From contig OZ022591.1 in assembly GCA_963669155.1 (NCBI GenBank), positions 9,708,253 through 9,772,252 on the forward strand: DNA of 64,000 nucleotides, in the 5' to 3' direction. The notes beneath the pieces were generated by a model. The model made no database searches, was not told the origin of the DNA, and was given only the letters and a program-made list of their open reading frames with translations. The DNA comes from Arbacia lixula (taxonomy: Eukaryota; Echinodermata; Echinoidea; Arbacioida; Arbaciidae). Each line of letters begins with the position of its first letter. Positions within the stretch are counted from its first letter, which is position 1. This document shows, in pieces, positions 25,024-37,401 of this stretch. Position numbers and translations under genes: made by a program.

Positions 25024-25660
25024 ATTACCACCAGGCTTTTATTATGACTTCAACGCCTAATCGTATTTGATCAACTGCAACAATCATTCGGCATTGTCCC
25101 GGGTAATATATATGGCTAGATGACAGCGTCGTTGATTTGCCACATTCATGTCATTCTTAATTGTGACGGTAACTTGCACCAAGGGTTAATAAAAGGCAGA
25201 AAGCGATTAGTGGTTGGGTATAGGGATGAGTTGGAAGGGAGCATGTGTGTGGGTCTGTGTGCGTGTGTGAGCGTGTGTGTGTGTGTGTGTGTGTGTGCAT
25301 GAGGAATGTCCATCAGTGCAAGATCAATATTTTGAAAGTGCTTAGACTATTTTCTCATGGGCAGAATATGTCAATGTCAATGGATAACTATATTTCGTAC
25401 TTAACACTCTTCACGAAAAGGTGGTTGGTGAGTCCCTTTTATCATTATCTGACATATTCTAGAATGTATTGATCTCGTGGGAAATTTGCACCTCACAATC
25501 TATTTAGTAACCTTTCTCCTATTTCCGTATGAATGTAGTTTAGTCTAACTGTTTCCTTTTGGATGTATTTGTATTGAACTATTTCCTAATGAATGCATCT
25601 TCGTTTGTTTTTGGAAGCCATATCAATGAAGTTTTCGTTACTGTGGTTTGTATTTGAATA
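25024..25660. other. GPCR 2 upstream region with GT microsatellite
   Basis: A (GT)n/(TG)n tract occupies ~25,248-25,300. No gene supported; frames across the GT tract are compositional. Confidence 0.5.
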
Positions 25661-25664
25661 AATA

Positions 25665-25885
25665 CCCCTACTACTACTACTACTACTACTACTATTATTA
25701 CTACTACTACTCCTACTCCTACTACTACTATTATTATTACTACTACTACGACTACTACTACTACTACTAATACTATTACTACTACTACTACTACTACTCC
25801 TACTACTCCTACTACTACTCCTATTAATACGACTACTACTACTTCCACTACTACTCCTGCTACTACTACTACTACTGCTACTACG
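25665..25885. repeat. Long CTA/TAC trinucleotide repeat
   Basis: About 220 bases of near-continuous (CTA)n with interruptions by CTC, ATT and AAT triplets. The minus-strand frame gives poly-Val only because of the repeat. Confidence 0.95.
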
Positions 25886-26651
25886 GTGGGGAACATTGTC
25901 ATTGATGTTGCGTTCTCAGAGGGGGCACATATCATATCAGTAGTTGGCAACCCCGCCCCCTGAACCCCATCATTAAAATACCGGACTCACTATGTAATGA
26001 GATTCGTTTTTTCTCTCACCTTCAGACTGAATCGAGCGGCAATGCGGTTCGTGAACTGACAACTGTGGATGTCTGAAGTTAATGAAATGCACCTTCGTCA
26101 AATAGTCTGTAATGGAATAGCGAGCCCCCCCCCCCCCCCCCCCCTTGTTCATGCGCTTAATTCAACACTGTTTCTTATATCAAGTTGAGACATGTGATGG
26201 ATGGAGCCGAGTTGATACATTGTTTAGTTTCTCTTCGTCTCGATTCTTCCTTACCTACCAATGTTCATTGCCTGGTTCTTGTAAACTTCCGTAATTATAT
26301 CAATTCTCCGTACCGCGTTATGTTATTCTTTTTGTCAACATTCACTGGTTTCGCAACAGATTGTGAAAGTACGTCATTCCAATTAACATTTACTAAATAT
26401 TTGTGAAATGCATTCTTATTAATTTGTTGGTCATTTCGACACTGATTGTATCGTACGCATTATAAAATAAAATAGACGGACACCTGAAATTTCTTTGAAA
26501 TTAAATTCAGGACCCGTCATTCCGATGATTTACACTTTAATTTACGCTCCTATTTTTGTTAGTCCATTCAAAGAGCTATTATTGGTCCATTCAAAACCAA
26601 GACAGCGCATTTACGATGTCAGTTAACGATATGTCGGGGTTCAAAGCTGAG
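25886..26651. other. Non-coding interval
   Basis: Contains an 18-C run near 26,126. Otherwise AT-rich and featureless. Confidence 0.35.
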
Positions 26652-26655
26652 TTAA

Positions 26656-27180
26656 AGGAACAGTTCACTCTGAGGATAAGTTGGTTTTACCATAGACCCT
26701 ACCACCCATTGTTTCAATAAAAACAGAAACATGAAAGAAACCTATTAGTGAAGGTTTTACGAAAATCAGACAATGGAAAAGAAAGTTATTAAATTTTGAA
26801 ATTTCAATTTTGTGACGTCGCGTTCGAGTTGCTCACATGTCATATGATGTGTACAATAAAGCTACATAAATTTCTTTTTTTTTTCGGTTTTTGACAACGA
26901 AATGATTTTTGCATACAGGTGTGTGTGTAAAAACGTATTTCTGATGATGTATCAAATGCCCAGATTAAAGAATGCATATTTTTTTTTTTATTTTTTTTTT
27001 GGGGGGGAAATGCAAATTTTCGAAAAATATTGTACACAACATATGGGAGAGCACCTCGCACGTGACGTCACAAAATCAAGACTTTAAAAGATCATAACTT
27101 TCTTATCCTTTGACCTATTTTCATCAAACCTTCACTGATATGTTTCTTTCATGTGCCTGCTTTTATTGAAACAAACATCA
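26656..27180. mobile_element. Palindromic MITE F1, longest copy
   Basis: After TTAA (26,652-26,655) the element begins aggaacagttcactctgagg. The left arm (acatgaaagaaacctattagtg ... ttttgtgacgtcgcgttcga) mirrors the right arm (gcacgtgacgtcacaaaatc ... cactgatatgtttctttcatg). The centre holds T- and G-runs. The right outer end is truncated near attgaaacaaac. The left CRE-like site has mutated to TGACGTCG and the right is intact TGACGTCA. Confidence 0.8.
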
Positions 27181-28876
27181 AAATGCTCTCACGCATAGGC
27201 CATTCTAAAGAATCGTTAGCCGAAGGAATATTATAATTATTGTTGTGCAATAACAGTTGTTATTTTGAATTACTATAAAGGTCTATAATGTTGATAAATT
27301 CTGAGACGAAAGAGGACTCGTACACTCGAAGTGAATTACAAGTTGCAGTATATTTTATTTGTTACTTAGGTCATCCACTTGATGATAACTCTGTATCTTG
27401 TTGTCTCTGCTTCTCTGCTTGATAACTCCTTCGCTCTCTCTTTCTCTCTCAATCTCTCTCTCCCTCTCTCTCCAAATGTACGATCACACAAAACGGCATC
27501 CAGGATATATTAGGTGAGCGGCGAGAGGCCAAATTTTTGGACTTTAATGCACCCAACTGGAATAAAGCAACAACATAGCTCATTTTAAAGGAATTAATCT
27601 GAATTTTATGAAAATGATCATTAAAATTGCCGAAAGTTGTAGCATCACCATGGAAACCAGCACACTGATGGGAGGTCATCTTCACCGCCTTGAGCTGCCA
27701 TTGACGTACTTGAGTCGATTGTTTTAGTTTCATTCTGACTTATTTATTCTACAGTCGGAAGCTGTATTGTTAATGTTCCTAAGACAAAAATGTTATGCAT
27801 TCGCACCAACCGTTCCATACGAGCTCTTTAGGGAAACGTCTCTAAAAGACCAGTTGACTTTTTCCCGATCATGATTCTGCAGGTCTGTTTACGCGCCTGT
27901 GCTGTGCAGATGTTTTCCTTTCATAAAGAAGCCTTCATTAGAAACAACCATAATGGTGTAACATTTGTATAATTTCTTTGGATTACATAAAACCTTACCT
28001 GTTCCAGATAAAACGCTGATATGTTGGAACATGAGGAGATAATCAATTGTTTATAATGTAATCTAAAAATGCTTAACTTTGAACTGCTCTCGATAGCCCA
28101 TCAGTTCATGTTATTCAACTGAAATAGTTGCATTAACTTACACTTTTGCACTCACGGTAATTTCATAATCTTTTGCCTCTAGTGGATCTACAACCAACAT
28201 CTGATGGTTGCTCATCTGCCATCGATCCATCATTTTGCTTATGAACAACTATGATAATGAGGAATATCCAATATGTACGTTCAGACCCACCTGTACACAG
28301 CATTTGGCTTACTCGGTTTCTATAGGTGACAACACATGGCACATATTTCTGTTAGATTCTTGCCCAACAAAGCAATACGTGAAATGTTGTTACCTTTTGA
28401 AAGTGAGTTGGCCAACTTTGCCCCGTATTCTATTATTTATTCAATATACATGTAATTGAGTTTTTGAATAATAATTACAGTGAATATTTGAGATCACCCA
28501 CTTTTGTGATTCTTTGATAAAAATCTTTTTTTTTTAATGACATACATGTTTCTTTTTGCGCCTCACGTTAGTCTTCGTTATTAATATCCGGTTTATAAAA
28601 TGATCCTGTGTATGTGTGATCGAGAGCGCCACCTACCGCCGAACTGTACTGTAAGTCATTGTTTCACCCGTTATGTGCCAGGAAAACTGCTCTTCAATAG
28701 AATTTGTAGGTATTACCTGTGTAAAGTACACAAATGACACACGAGACTATGAATCCTGGCTATAACGTATTGCGTGTGTGTGTGTCCGTGTGTTTCAGGG
28801 TTCCACTGATGCCGCTTCTCTCCACATTCAAAGCTAGTGGATCGCTCCACCAGATGCCACCTCCTCAATGACGTGG
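27181..28876. other. Interval between F1 and GPCR 3
   Basis: A (TC)n tract lies at 27,432-27,474. A minus-strand frame at 27,733-27,449 includes QLKAVKMTS, faintly like the receptors' RLKAVRTTS, but only over nine residues. (GT)n occurs near 28,770. No gene is supported. Confidence 0.4.
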
Positions 28877-29836
28877 TTAAGATGAAGTGCACTTGATTGA
28901 TGCCCCGAAAGAGCTCAGGATACCCAGGAAAGCTTGACGGAATTGTAAATCCCGATAACCGTAGATGATGGGGTTCATTACGGAGTTAAGTGACGACGTG
29001 GAAAACATTATTCCGATAATCATCGCTCTAACGACCTCGGAGTATTCTGTAGTTAGAGCCAGAAACATGAATATCATGATCGATGGCGTCCAAAATACCA
29101 AGAACAACCCGACTATGATGGAGGTGGTCCTCACCGCTTTGAGACGAGTTAGGCCTTCCTGAGCCCCGGCGTGATCTAGGACTTCTCCACGCTGAACGGC
29201 GATCGATTTGTACTGCTTGAGAGCGATTCTCAGTATGATAACATTGCAGATGATGAGAGTGGCAGCAAGAATGAGGCCGAAGACAGCTAAGCACCACATC
29301 ATGCTGATCATGATCCGCCCTTCGTAAGAAGTTCCATGGCAGGGACGCATCGGCGGAAACATAACGGTGTGCACGATAACGAATGCGCCGTTCAACAGCC
29401 AAAGTACAGTGACGATGTAAACGACGCGGTTGTTTGTGACCAACGCCGAGTACCGCAGCGGTCGTGTTAACGCGATGTAACGGTCCACGGTTAGGGCTAC
29501 AACATGCGCGACAGTAACTCCGCTCAGAACGAATGTGGGAAATGTAGTTAGATGCGGATTGGATTGACAGCTGAAAATGTCATCGAGGATGTAAATGTTT
29601 AGAGGACTTGCAAAAATCCCCGAAAGAAGGTCGGCAATGGCGAGGCTACTGAGAATCAGATTAGTCGGAGTACGCAGACGGTGATTCTGGTAAACTGCTA
29701 ACATGACCAGTATGTTACCCACGATGGTGAAGGGCGTAACCACTGCAATGGGTACAGAAAATATCAACATGATCAAGCTTTTGGATGCAACAGTGTTGTT
29801 AGCCGTAAATGATCCATTATTTTCCAAAGAAGCCAT
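28877..29836 (-). CDS. Intronless rhodopsin-class GPCR 3
   Basis: A 319-residue receptor that starts MASLENNGSF, with two N-glycosylation sites (NGS, NNT) in a short N-terminus. Conserved positions are N41 (1.50), D69 (2.50), the SCQS Cys ahead of TM3, VDRYIALTRP, a loop-2 Cys (RPCHG), FWTP in TM6 and NPIIY in TM7. The third loop KQYKSIAVQRG and RLKAVRTTSIIVGLF closely match GPCR 1. The start is firm: the upstream frame is short and the length matches the plus-strand receptors. Non-aminergic (no Asp at 3.32). Together with GPCR 1 and 2 it forms a minus-strand cluster with ~4-5 kb spacing. Confidence 0.93.
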   Translation of the reverse strand: MASLENNGSFTANNTVASKSLIMLIFSVPIAVVTPFTIVGNILVMLAVYQNHRLRTPTNLILSSLAIADLLSGIFASPLNIYILDDIFSCQSNPHLTTFPTFVLSGVTVAHVVALTVDRYIALTRPLRYSALVTNNRVVYIVTVLWLLNGAFVIVHTVMFPPMRPCHGTSYEGRIMISMMWCLAVFGLILAATLIICNVIILRIALKQYKSIAVQRGEVLDHAGAQEGLTRLKAVRTTSIIVGLFLVFWTPSIMIFMFLALTTEYSEVVRAMIIGIMFSTSSLNSVMNPIIYGYRDLQFRQAFLGILSSFGASIKCTSS

Positions 29837-30240
29837 TTCGTGTTTCGATGGATAGAGACGCGTCGCGATATAACGGTCGAAAGTGTTTGTAGTGTATTTG
29901 GTTCTATGGAATGTGCTGACGGAAAAATGTCGGCCAGATTACCTTATATTATAAGGATAGGTAGATACTAATGGACAAGCTGCTACCAGATTTATTGCTT
30001 TGACCTGCATGAACACGTTAATGGAGTGAACCGGTGTATCTATGAAAGCATTCACTCAACGCGTGCTTAGTGACTTAATGAAGATTTCCTGTCGCGCTTT
30101 TGACAGCAACGATACTAATGGTGTATTAGTGTATGTGCAGAGAAGGTGGGAGGGGGAGGGGGCGTGGTAGTGGTTGGTGGTGGTGGTGTAGATGCATGAG
30201 GCAATGATACTATATCCCGGGCGCAGAATCAGAATAACCC
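29837..30240. other. GPCR 3 upstream flank
   Basis: No gene. A G-rich stretch (about 30,145-30,190) precedes the palindrome. Confidence 0.35.
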
Positions 30241-30391
30241 ACGTCTGTTGCACCACAAATTGTCGCCCCTGCCCAAATTGTCGCCAGCGACAATTTGTGC
30301 AGGGGGTGACAATTTGTGGTGTCAGCCCCCTGCACAAATTGTTGCCGGCGACAATTTGTGGAGGGGTGACAATTTGTGGTGCAACAGACGT
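30241..30391. repeat. Nested 151-bp palindrome
   Basis: The outer arms acgtctgttgcaccacaaat and its inverse match over ~30 bases with one mismatch. Within each half, smaller near-palindromes (aaattgtcgccagcgacaattt and aaattgttgccggcgacaattt) form their own arms. The 10-mer ACAAATTGTC or its inverse GACAATTTGT appears repeatedly. Single-stranded, this could fold as a cloverleaf-like cruciform. It may be a miniature foldback element. Confidence 0.9.
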
Positions 30392-31777
30392 CTGTGCTTT
30401 ACGTCCGAAGGTGATTGGTAGAGGATTGTACAGATCAGTAACCACGGCAGCGTTTTGTTCCATAAGTAGCCAAAGAATTCATGAAAGCTGTAAATGAGAT
30501 GACAGGCGTTAAATATAAAATGTACCTTTTCACCCGGATTTGAAGAATGAGGAAAGAATAGTTGAATTAAACCAGGGACCAAGGAATTTGGCAACTTGAT
30601 TACAGTTGCTTGGTTAGCATACGACCTATCATAAACTACTCAACTGTCAACTGTCAACACACAGATTGCATGCTTGATGATTTCAGGACACCATAAGAGA
30701 CTTACCATGTCCAGTCATCCCCACAACCATAAACATATATATATGTATATATTTACATTTTCACGAAAAGTATAAAAAAAAGAAAAAAAAGAAAAGAGAA
30801 AAAAAGTATCCTTGTTAATAGTTGCAACGTAGGAACCGTATTCTACATTCATAATCCCATTGCCCCAGCCAGTGCGCGATGTATCGGGCAGAGGGTATTG
30901 CTCGCATTGAACGCATGCACCGTGGTGCGGACCATAGCGGACAGCGGTCTCTGATCTCAAGGCTACATCAACCAGGAGGTTTTGGACGGCCCTTCCAAAA
31001 CCTTGGAATGTAGCGATCGCTTTATTGCTTAAAGTCAGTTCCTACTTTTATTGCTTGGAGGGAAGTTCTTACACAGTATTTTCTCACATTTTCCGTTTTT
31101 TTTTTTTTTTTTACCAAATTTAAGTTTTGGACCAGCAAAAGGGCTGCCCTGTCTTCAAAGAATCAACGGCTGTGCGCAAAAATCCCTTAGATAGCTTTAC
31201 AAGGATATTTCTTGGAACTTTGCCTAATATATACATGTATGGCATGAAGTAGTTTGCGTTATTGAAGAGAAGGTGTATTTACATATGTTTGTGTATGTCA
31301 TTGAGCGCTTTCCCGAGCTGGGGAGAAGTTGGCAATTCAATTTCGTTTGAGAGGAAACTGAAACTGAATGTTTAACATTCGTAACTTTTTCAAATCAAAT
31401 AAATCAACATCCTTTAAACTAAATTTGCGTGCATAACAAAGGAAAAACAGATTTTTGCAACATTTCAGTTCTGACTTTGCCGCATATTTCGAAGGTGAAT
31501 GATTGTGTTAGCACTTCATGATTGTGTAAGTAATACACACGAGACATCATTGTAGAGTTAGATAGTCACGCTGTCTAACGACACATTTACGGGGATGAAG
31601 CAACTAAAGATATACCCCCCTCCAAAAAACAAACAAACAAAAAACAACAACAACAACTTGACTTCCAAAACGTTTAGGGGGTTATTGAGTGATGTTAGAT
31701 AATGGTCGCATCATCACCATCAGTCACCCTCTCTCCCAATATTAAAAAATGGGGTCCATTATCGTTGAGAGACTCAT
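30392..31777. other. Non-coding interval
   Basis: Contains an A/G-rich tract at 30,775-30,806, a 20-T run near 31,100 and (CAA)n near 31,640. No gene supported. Confidence 0.4.
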
Positions 31778-31781
31778 TTAA

Positions 31782-32449
31782 AGGGTCCCTGCAATCAAAA
31801 TGCATGTTGACTTATGTTGATTCAACTTAATATGCATATCACAAAATCAGTAACGGCTTATTGGAAATATGTGTCCTTTATTTTAAAATAATTTTTCTAT
31901 ATTTTTTCTCAGCACAGATAAGCCCCGCCTCCAAAAATATCCTCCAACTCAAGATTCTTGTTGTGACATCATCACAGGTATAAACTAGCAAGATAATAGA
32001 CATAATTTATGCACAAACTAAACATTGCAATGACTACCTGCAAGTGTTTATAATGTCATCGCATGTTTATTCAATGTATTTTCCCTCTTGGCATAGCTAG
32101 CACATTTCTGACATAAGGAAACGATTATTCCCTCATGAAAGGTTGTTAGGTTGTATTGTGTGAAGACATGTGATGCTCTTGTGGGCAGGTGGGGGTAGTC
32201 ATTGCAATGTGTAATTTGTGCATAATTCTGTCTATTATCCTGCTAATTTTTAACTTTGATGACGTCACAACAAGAATCTTGAGTTGGAGGAAATTTTTGG
32301 AGGCGGGGCTTATCAGTGCTGAGAAAAATATAGAAAAAATCATTTTAAAATATAGGACACATAATTCCATTGAACAGTTAGTGATTTTGTTAAATACATG
32401 TTAAGTTGCATCAACAGACGTCAACATACATTTTGATTACAGGGGACCT
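31782..32449. mobile_element. Palindromic TTAA MITE F2, copy 2
   Basis: A 668-bp element flanked by TTAA on both sides (31,778-31,781 and 32,450-32,453), beginning agggtccctgcaatcaaaatg and ending attttgattacaggggacct. The arms are inverted copies to near the centre (agataagccccgcctccaaa mirrored by ggaggcggggcttatcagtg). Same family as 22,689. Confidence 0.88.
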
Positions 32450-32453
32450 TTAA

Positions 32454-33074
32454 TCTTTCCGCAAGAAGCAATATGATGAGCCGTCGTGTCATCTATCATT
32501 CTATACCAACCCTAAAGGACAATGATAATGAATATCGCAAATGTACGATCTCCTTTCCATGGGCCTTTATCAACCACGCTCTTTTCATATCAGATTGCTT
32601 TATTGTGATTGATCAGTGGCCGTCATCAGCATTTCAAGGGGGGGGGGGGGCGTACCTTTTGTGGAAAAAAAGACTTACCAACCCCAATGTCAGGCATTGG
32701 TGCGGATGGCGGCTGGCGCATACATGAGCTGTTCGACACTGCACTATCTATCGTCACATCCTGTCGTCACTGGGTTATGTATGGAAATCATGTTTGTATC
32801 ACTGAACCAATATCGGTTTATAGTAGTATATTCCTTCTGCAGACACCCACGCACTGCTAATTGTAAAACAATACACCGGTGCCAGTTATTGGAAATTTGA
32901 TTATGCAACTTCTGTCATCTTTCGTTCGAGCCTCGTTTGGAAAAACGATCCGTCTGCATCATACACAGAATAAACTAGCTGCATTGGTAATTCTGGTAAC
33001 TCTATATTGACATGAAAGCGTCATATCCATTGTGACATATAACTGTACATTGGATTCATGCGCCTGAGAATACG
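32454..33074. other. Non-coding interval
   Basis: A G-run at 32,639-32,650; otherwise no recognisable gene. Confidence 0.35.
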
Positions 33075-33165
33075 ATGATATCGTACAGTTTATTATTAAG
33101 GTTCCTTTTTTCGAGACCTATTGCAATGGTTACGCCCTTCATCGTTGTGAGACATTTTCATCATT
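33075..33165 (+). pseudogene. GPCR TM1 remnant at unit boundary
   Basis: A short frame reads RPIAMVTPFIVV, matching the TM1 start of the neighbouring receptors (for example SVPIAMFTPFIVVANML). The match stops abruptly at gtgagacattttcatcattacc, where sequence homologous to the 5' flank of receptors B and C begins (cattattaccagcacatatcaa). A receptor gene was therefore cut and fused to the left end of the receptor A unit. Confidence 0.7.
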
Positions 33166-33531
33166 ACCAGCACATATCAACATCACTGTTCTATAGTATA
33201 TCACCCCTTATGTCTGCTCGGATCAGAGCTGATACAAAAGATGTTGTCTTATTCTATCTGTGATGTGCCACAGTATAAACACCCCGCCGTCTCGACAATT
33301 CCTGATAATATTAGACTTGATATTTCAAGCAGCAGGTTGATAGGCTGCTGAGGTAAGAGTCGCTAGATATTGACTGCTCAATAACCGTTCGATCAGTGCC
33401 ATCACTGTCATAACTTTAGGTTAACGGTTTGCGCTTTTCCACTATAACGGTAAAGTGCATGGTGAAGGTCTGTATAGATTTCCATTGAGCTCCATCCCCA
33501 TGAAATAGCGAAATATTCTCCGTAGAACGAC
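33166..33531 (+). promoter_or_regulatory. Receptor A upstream region, conserved in three units
   Basis: This flank is shared with 51,700-52,016 and 55,030-55,345. A TATA-like agtataaacacc lies near 33,272-33,285 in A and near 55,110 in C, but reads agattaaacacc in B. Nearer the start, gatcagtgccatcactgtcat and tttgcgcttttcc are conserved in all three. Conservation could reflect recent duplication only, so promoter function is inference. Confidence 0.35.
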
Positions 33532-34455
33532 ATGCCCAACAATACAATGGCAACCACCATTTTGACCACCTTGATATATTCTATCCCCATTGCAATACTT
33601 ATGCCTTTCATCATTGTGGGAAACGTACTGGTGATTTTAGCGGTTTACCGGAATCGTGAACTGCGTACTCCAAGCAACCTGATCTTCACTAGCCTCGCCA
33701 TTGCCGATCTCTTGTCCGGACTGTGCACAAGTCCCCTAAAAATTTACATCCTCGATGACATCGGTACATGCCAATTAAATCGGCATTTTGTTGGATTATT
33801 GTTTTATTTCTTGGGCGGAATATCATTTATGCACGTAGTGACTCTGACGGTGGACCGGTACATCGCGGTGACGCGACCGCTGCGGTACCCAGCTTTGGTC
33901 ACGACCAACCGCGTGAGAAACTACGTCTTGGGATTGTGGGTGAGCAGCGCTGCGTTCTCCATTGGGCGTGCTCTTCAACTCTACCAAACACGTCAGTGCT
34001 TCGCAGCTAGTTACGAATTGTCGGACAACCCTGCAAACCTGCTCTTAGCTATACTCTCTATCCTAGGTCTTGTCACTCTTGTCATTTGCAATATGCACAT
34101 TTTGAAAATCGCTCTAAAGCAGTATAAATCCGTCGCCGTGCAGCGTGGAGTCGACCGTCATCAGCCCGGTGCACAGGAAGGCCTGAGTCGGTTTAAGGCG
34201 GTGAAGACCACCTTCATCATTGTCGGACTGTTCTGCGTATCTTGGACGCCAGTCGTTATTACCGTATTCTTACAACTAACACCGGAATACTCAGGCGTCG
34301 TTCCAGCGACCACGACGGGAATATCATTTCTGATGGCATCAATCAACTCGGCCATGAACCCCGCTGTCTATGGTTATCGTGACCTGCAGTTTCGTCAAGC
34401 TCTCCTTGCCATTCTACGCTCCGCTCGGGCCTCGGTCAAATGCACTTCACCATAG
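33532..34455 (+). CDS. Intronless rhodopsin-class GPCR A
   Basis: A 307-residue receptor. The in-frame TAG nine bases upstream of the ATG fixes the start MPNNT, with an NNT glycosylation site. Landmarks are N31 (1.50), D59 (2.50) in AIADLLSG, C80 and C156 (TM3/loop-2 disulfide), D108-R-Y110, W136 (4.50), W238-T-P240, N276-P-x-x-Y280. Position 3.32 is Phe, arguing against an amine ligand, and TM5 lacks the usual Pro. The third loop contains KQYKSVAVQRG and RFKAVKTT, the signature shared with the minus-strand receptors. Near-identical to receptor B over the 5' half and to receptor C over the 3' half. Confidence 0.95.
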   Translation: MPNNTMATTILTTLIYSIPIAILMPFIIVGNVLVILAVYRNRELRTPSNLIFTSLAIADLLSGLCTSPLKIYILDDIGTCQLNRHFVGLLFYFLGGISFMHVVTLTVDRYIAVTRPLRYPALVTTNRVRNYVLGLWVSSAAFSIGRALQLYQTRQCFAASYELSDNPANLLLAILSILGLVTLVICNMHILKIALKQYKSVAVQRGVDRHQPGAQEGLSRFKAVKTTFIIVGLFCVSWTPVVITVFLQLTPEYSGVVPATTTGISFLMASINSAMNPAVYGYRDLQFRQALLAILRSARASVKCTSP

Positions 34456-35960
34456 ATGAGGTGTGCACGGTTAAGTGGAACGATCCGCTCATTTTCGACA
34501 ACAGAGGTTAATAGGTCCTTTACAGAGTTTGTGCCTGACCACTACATATCTTCATGACTTTCTTCCTCACCATGCTCCAGATCTGTAGATTAAAACTTTA
34601 ATGTTGTCCCGCACGTTTCAATGGCAATGCAGAGTGAATGGCAAAGCTACTTTTGAGCACCTTTAAACCACATGGTATATGGCTCAAATGTAAATCGGCA
34701 CAGTGGATAGAAGCAAGCATATGAATTTTCATAGTTTACTGTCAACCAATGTTCAGCTGTTTATTGTCATTGCCACGTTGACCTAGGCTAAACGAAAATT
34801 TTAGAGACATTTAATTGATTCCTTTTCTTTTCATAATCCTTGGAATATTTAATGAGATTTTCAATTTTGGACAAATTTTGGCTTTAAAATGTTTGTGCAT
34901 GATATGATTGATTCAAAACACAACAGTGTATCACACCTGTTCATCCACTATCATCTGCCATCACAACGTCGTTAATAATGCATAGCATGATGTTTCTGGC
35001 AGAAAAGAAGTTGCGGGTTGGCATCTGTGAGGCACAATTAATGGTCATTGTTGTGTTCATAACTATCTGACACTTGTCCAAAAGTGATAATCTTGTTAAA
35101 TATTCGAAGGATTGTTACAAGAAAAGTAATCGCTGAAATGTCACAAAACCTGTCACTAAATTTGCTTATATCCCTGATTTTATGTGTTAATTTCAGCTTG
35201 ATGTAAGCTTCATATATTTGGCTGAAAGAACCTTGAAAAGTCTGCCTAACAAAGTTGGTGGCACGTGGCACCATCTGTGACACTGGTCTCGAAGCCTTCA
35301 AATGCCGTGTACGTACTTTTCTCCCATCAGGAATATAATTTGTAATTTTGGATTTAATTGTTATCAAATATTTTCGAAATTGTGATTCTTCATTTGATTT
35401 GTGCTGCATTGAACCAATGATTGGCCTTCTGGACCTTTACTAAGGCTCCAGTGGACTATTGTTCGCATTTGCATCTTATATAAAAGGAAAAAAATCAGGG
35501 TTGCGACATAACTGCTTTTCGAGAAGCCGCTGGTGCGTGGAGCAGCGTTCGGAATGCCAGGTTCAGTTGAATACCCATGGAGGAACCTAGTCCTGTCGTC
35601 ATGTGAGCATGTTGTCAAAACAACTGGTTCTAAATAAAATAACTTTACCGGTCCGACATTGTCTACCGAGCCAGTGTCAGGCACTCCCAATGAGATTCTT
35701 TGCTCTACCCGCATAGCTTAGAACCAGTTGTCTCCACAATAATGCGCAAATTACGTCACACTGCGGTACTCTATACGGCCCTCGTATTGCTATGGGTATT
35801 CCTATGCCAATGCATACATGACACCGTGGTTGCATGCCCGTAGGGTGATCGAGCCGTTGTCCGCAAGGTGGTGAAGTCTTCTTCATAGTCTTGTTCGTGT
35901 GTCTTGTCTAGATTTATTCTAGTAGCAGGAATTCTACGGGTGTGTAGGGTATCTAATTTG
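34456..35960 (+). repeat. 3' part of the GPCR repeat unit (A)
   Basis: This flank recurs after receptors B (52,941-54,433) and, up to 35,573, after C (56,267-57,393). It contains no gene. About 35,580-35,780 is a degenerate palindromic MITE of the F4 type (gttgtcaaaacaactggttct mirrored by agaaccagttgtctccacaa, ending cggtactctat). A plus-strand stretch near 35,220-35,330 (RTLKSLPNK..., LEAFKCRVRTF) vaguely resembles a LINE C-terminus. Confidence 0.75.
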
Positions 35961-36428
35961 GTAAAGTGCCATTTCGTCCAATGCCATTTCGTCTAATAGC
36001 TATTTGGTCTACATTCATTTCGTCTAATGCCATTTTGTCCATCAACATTTCGTCTACCACCCATTTCGTCCAGTCATCATTTCGTCCAATAGCCATTTCG
36101 TCTAATCACTAGTTGGTCTATAACCAATTCGTCTACAACCATTTCGTCTACCAACCATTTGGTCTAAATTCATTTCGTCTAATGCCAAATCGTCCATTAA
36201 TCAGTTCGTCCAACTTCACTTGGTCCAATATCCATAATATCGGCTAATTTCAGTTGGTCCAATATCCACATCGTCTACTTATCAACTCGTCCAATTCCCA
36301 TTTCGTCTACTGATCAGTTCGTCTAACAACCAAATCGTCTAATAACCATTTCGTCCAATTGCCAAATCGTCCAATAGCCATTTCGTCTAATAGCCATTCC
36401 GTCCATTAGCCAGTTCGTCTACTGATAC
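35961..36428. repeat. Left arm: ~16-bp tandem array (foldback-like)
   Basis: About 29 units of a 15-16-base repeat, consensus catttcgtctaatagc on the plus strand, begin directly where the GPCR unit homology ends. Units vary mainly as TTCGTC or TTGGTC and CTAAT or CCAAT. It is the reverse complement of the array at 36,828-37,320, about 400 bp away. Foldback transposons such as sea-urchin TU elements have inverted arms made of ~15-bp tandem repeats. Confidence 0.9.
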
Positions 36429-36820
36429 AAATAGGAGTGGTGCGAAATGACTTTTATACCTTGAAATTATTGATGATAGCGCAAACTTAAAATGACGAAT
36501 TTCCGACACTACAAACTATAAGCACATTATCAATAAAAAAACTAGGTATGTACGTATCTCAATAAATAATATCTGCGAGCGCGGAGCGTGAGCTGAAATG
36601 ATTTAATTCACTGTAATGGAACCTGCTATTTACCAATTCTCTTTCTCTCACTGTTCTTCCTTCTTGTTCCCCCTTCCTTTTCTTTATATTTAAATTCATT
36701 TCCTTCTTAATTTCGTCACCTCCCCCCCCCCTTTTTTTTTTTTTTTGGGGGGGGGGGGGGGGGACCACAAATCAGGAAAAGAGTCGAGTCGGCATGCACT
36801 ACATGTGTACCAGAGAGGGC
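36429..36820. other. Spacer between inverted arrays
   Basis: AT-rich DNA with a striking C10-T14-G18 run at 36,722-36,764. The minus-strand frame here is compositional. No transposase. Confidence 0.6.
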
Positions 36821-36827
36821 ACTATAA

Positions 36828-37320
36828 TGTCTATTAGACCAATATGCTTATTAGACGAAATGACTATTAGACGAAATGGCAATTGGACCAATTGGTGATT
36901 AGACAAAATGGCAATTAGACCGAATGATTGTTAGCCGAAATGGGTTTAGACCAAGTGATAATGGACCAAATGCAGATAGACCAAATGGAACATGGACGAA
37001 ATGAAAGTAGACCAAGTGGCTATTAGACCATTTGCCTTTAGACCAGTTGGCTATTGGACCAAATGGGGAAAGACGAAATGATAGTGGACGAAGTGGCTAT
37101 TGCACTAATTGGCACAAAAATACTATTAGACCAAATGGCTATTAGACCGAATGATAATAGACGAAATGGCTATTGGACCAAATGGCTATTAGACGAAATG
37201 GTTATTGGACGAAATGGTACTTGGACTATGTGGGTAGTGGACCAACCGATATTAGACGAAATGACATTAGACCAAATGGCTATTAGACGAAATGGCATTG
37301 GACGAAATGGCAATAAACCG
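36828..37320. repeat. Right arm: ~16-bp tandem array (inverted)
   Basis: About 30 units, consensus ggctattagacgaaat. Two positions vary independently: A or G in ttAgac/ttGgac and C or G in gaCCaaat/gaCGaaat. Repeated at 57,399-57,885 in the duplicated block, where the left arm is absent. The frame at 37,054-37,350 is a translation of the repeat. Confidence 0.92.
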
Positions 37321-37401
37321 GTATGGTGGCCAGCTGTATGTACAGTATAGGGAGAGAGAAAGTAAGAGGAATATGTAGTGGGAGAGAAAGTAAGAGAGAT
37401 A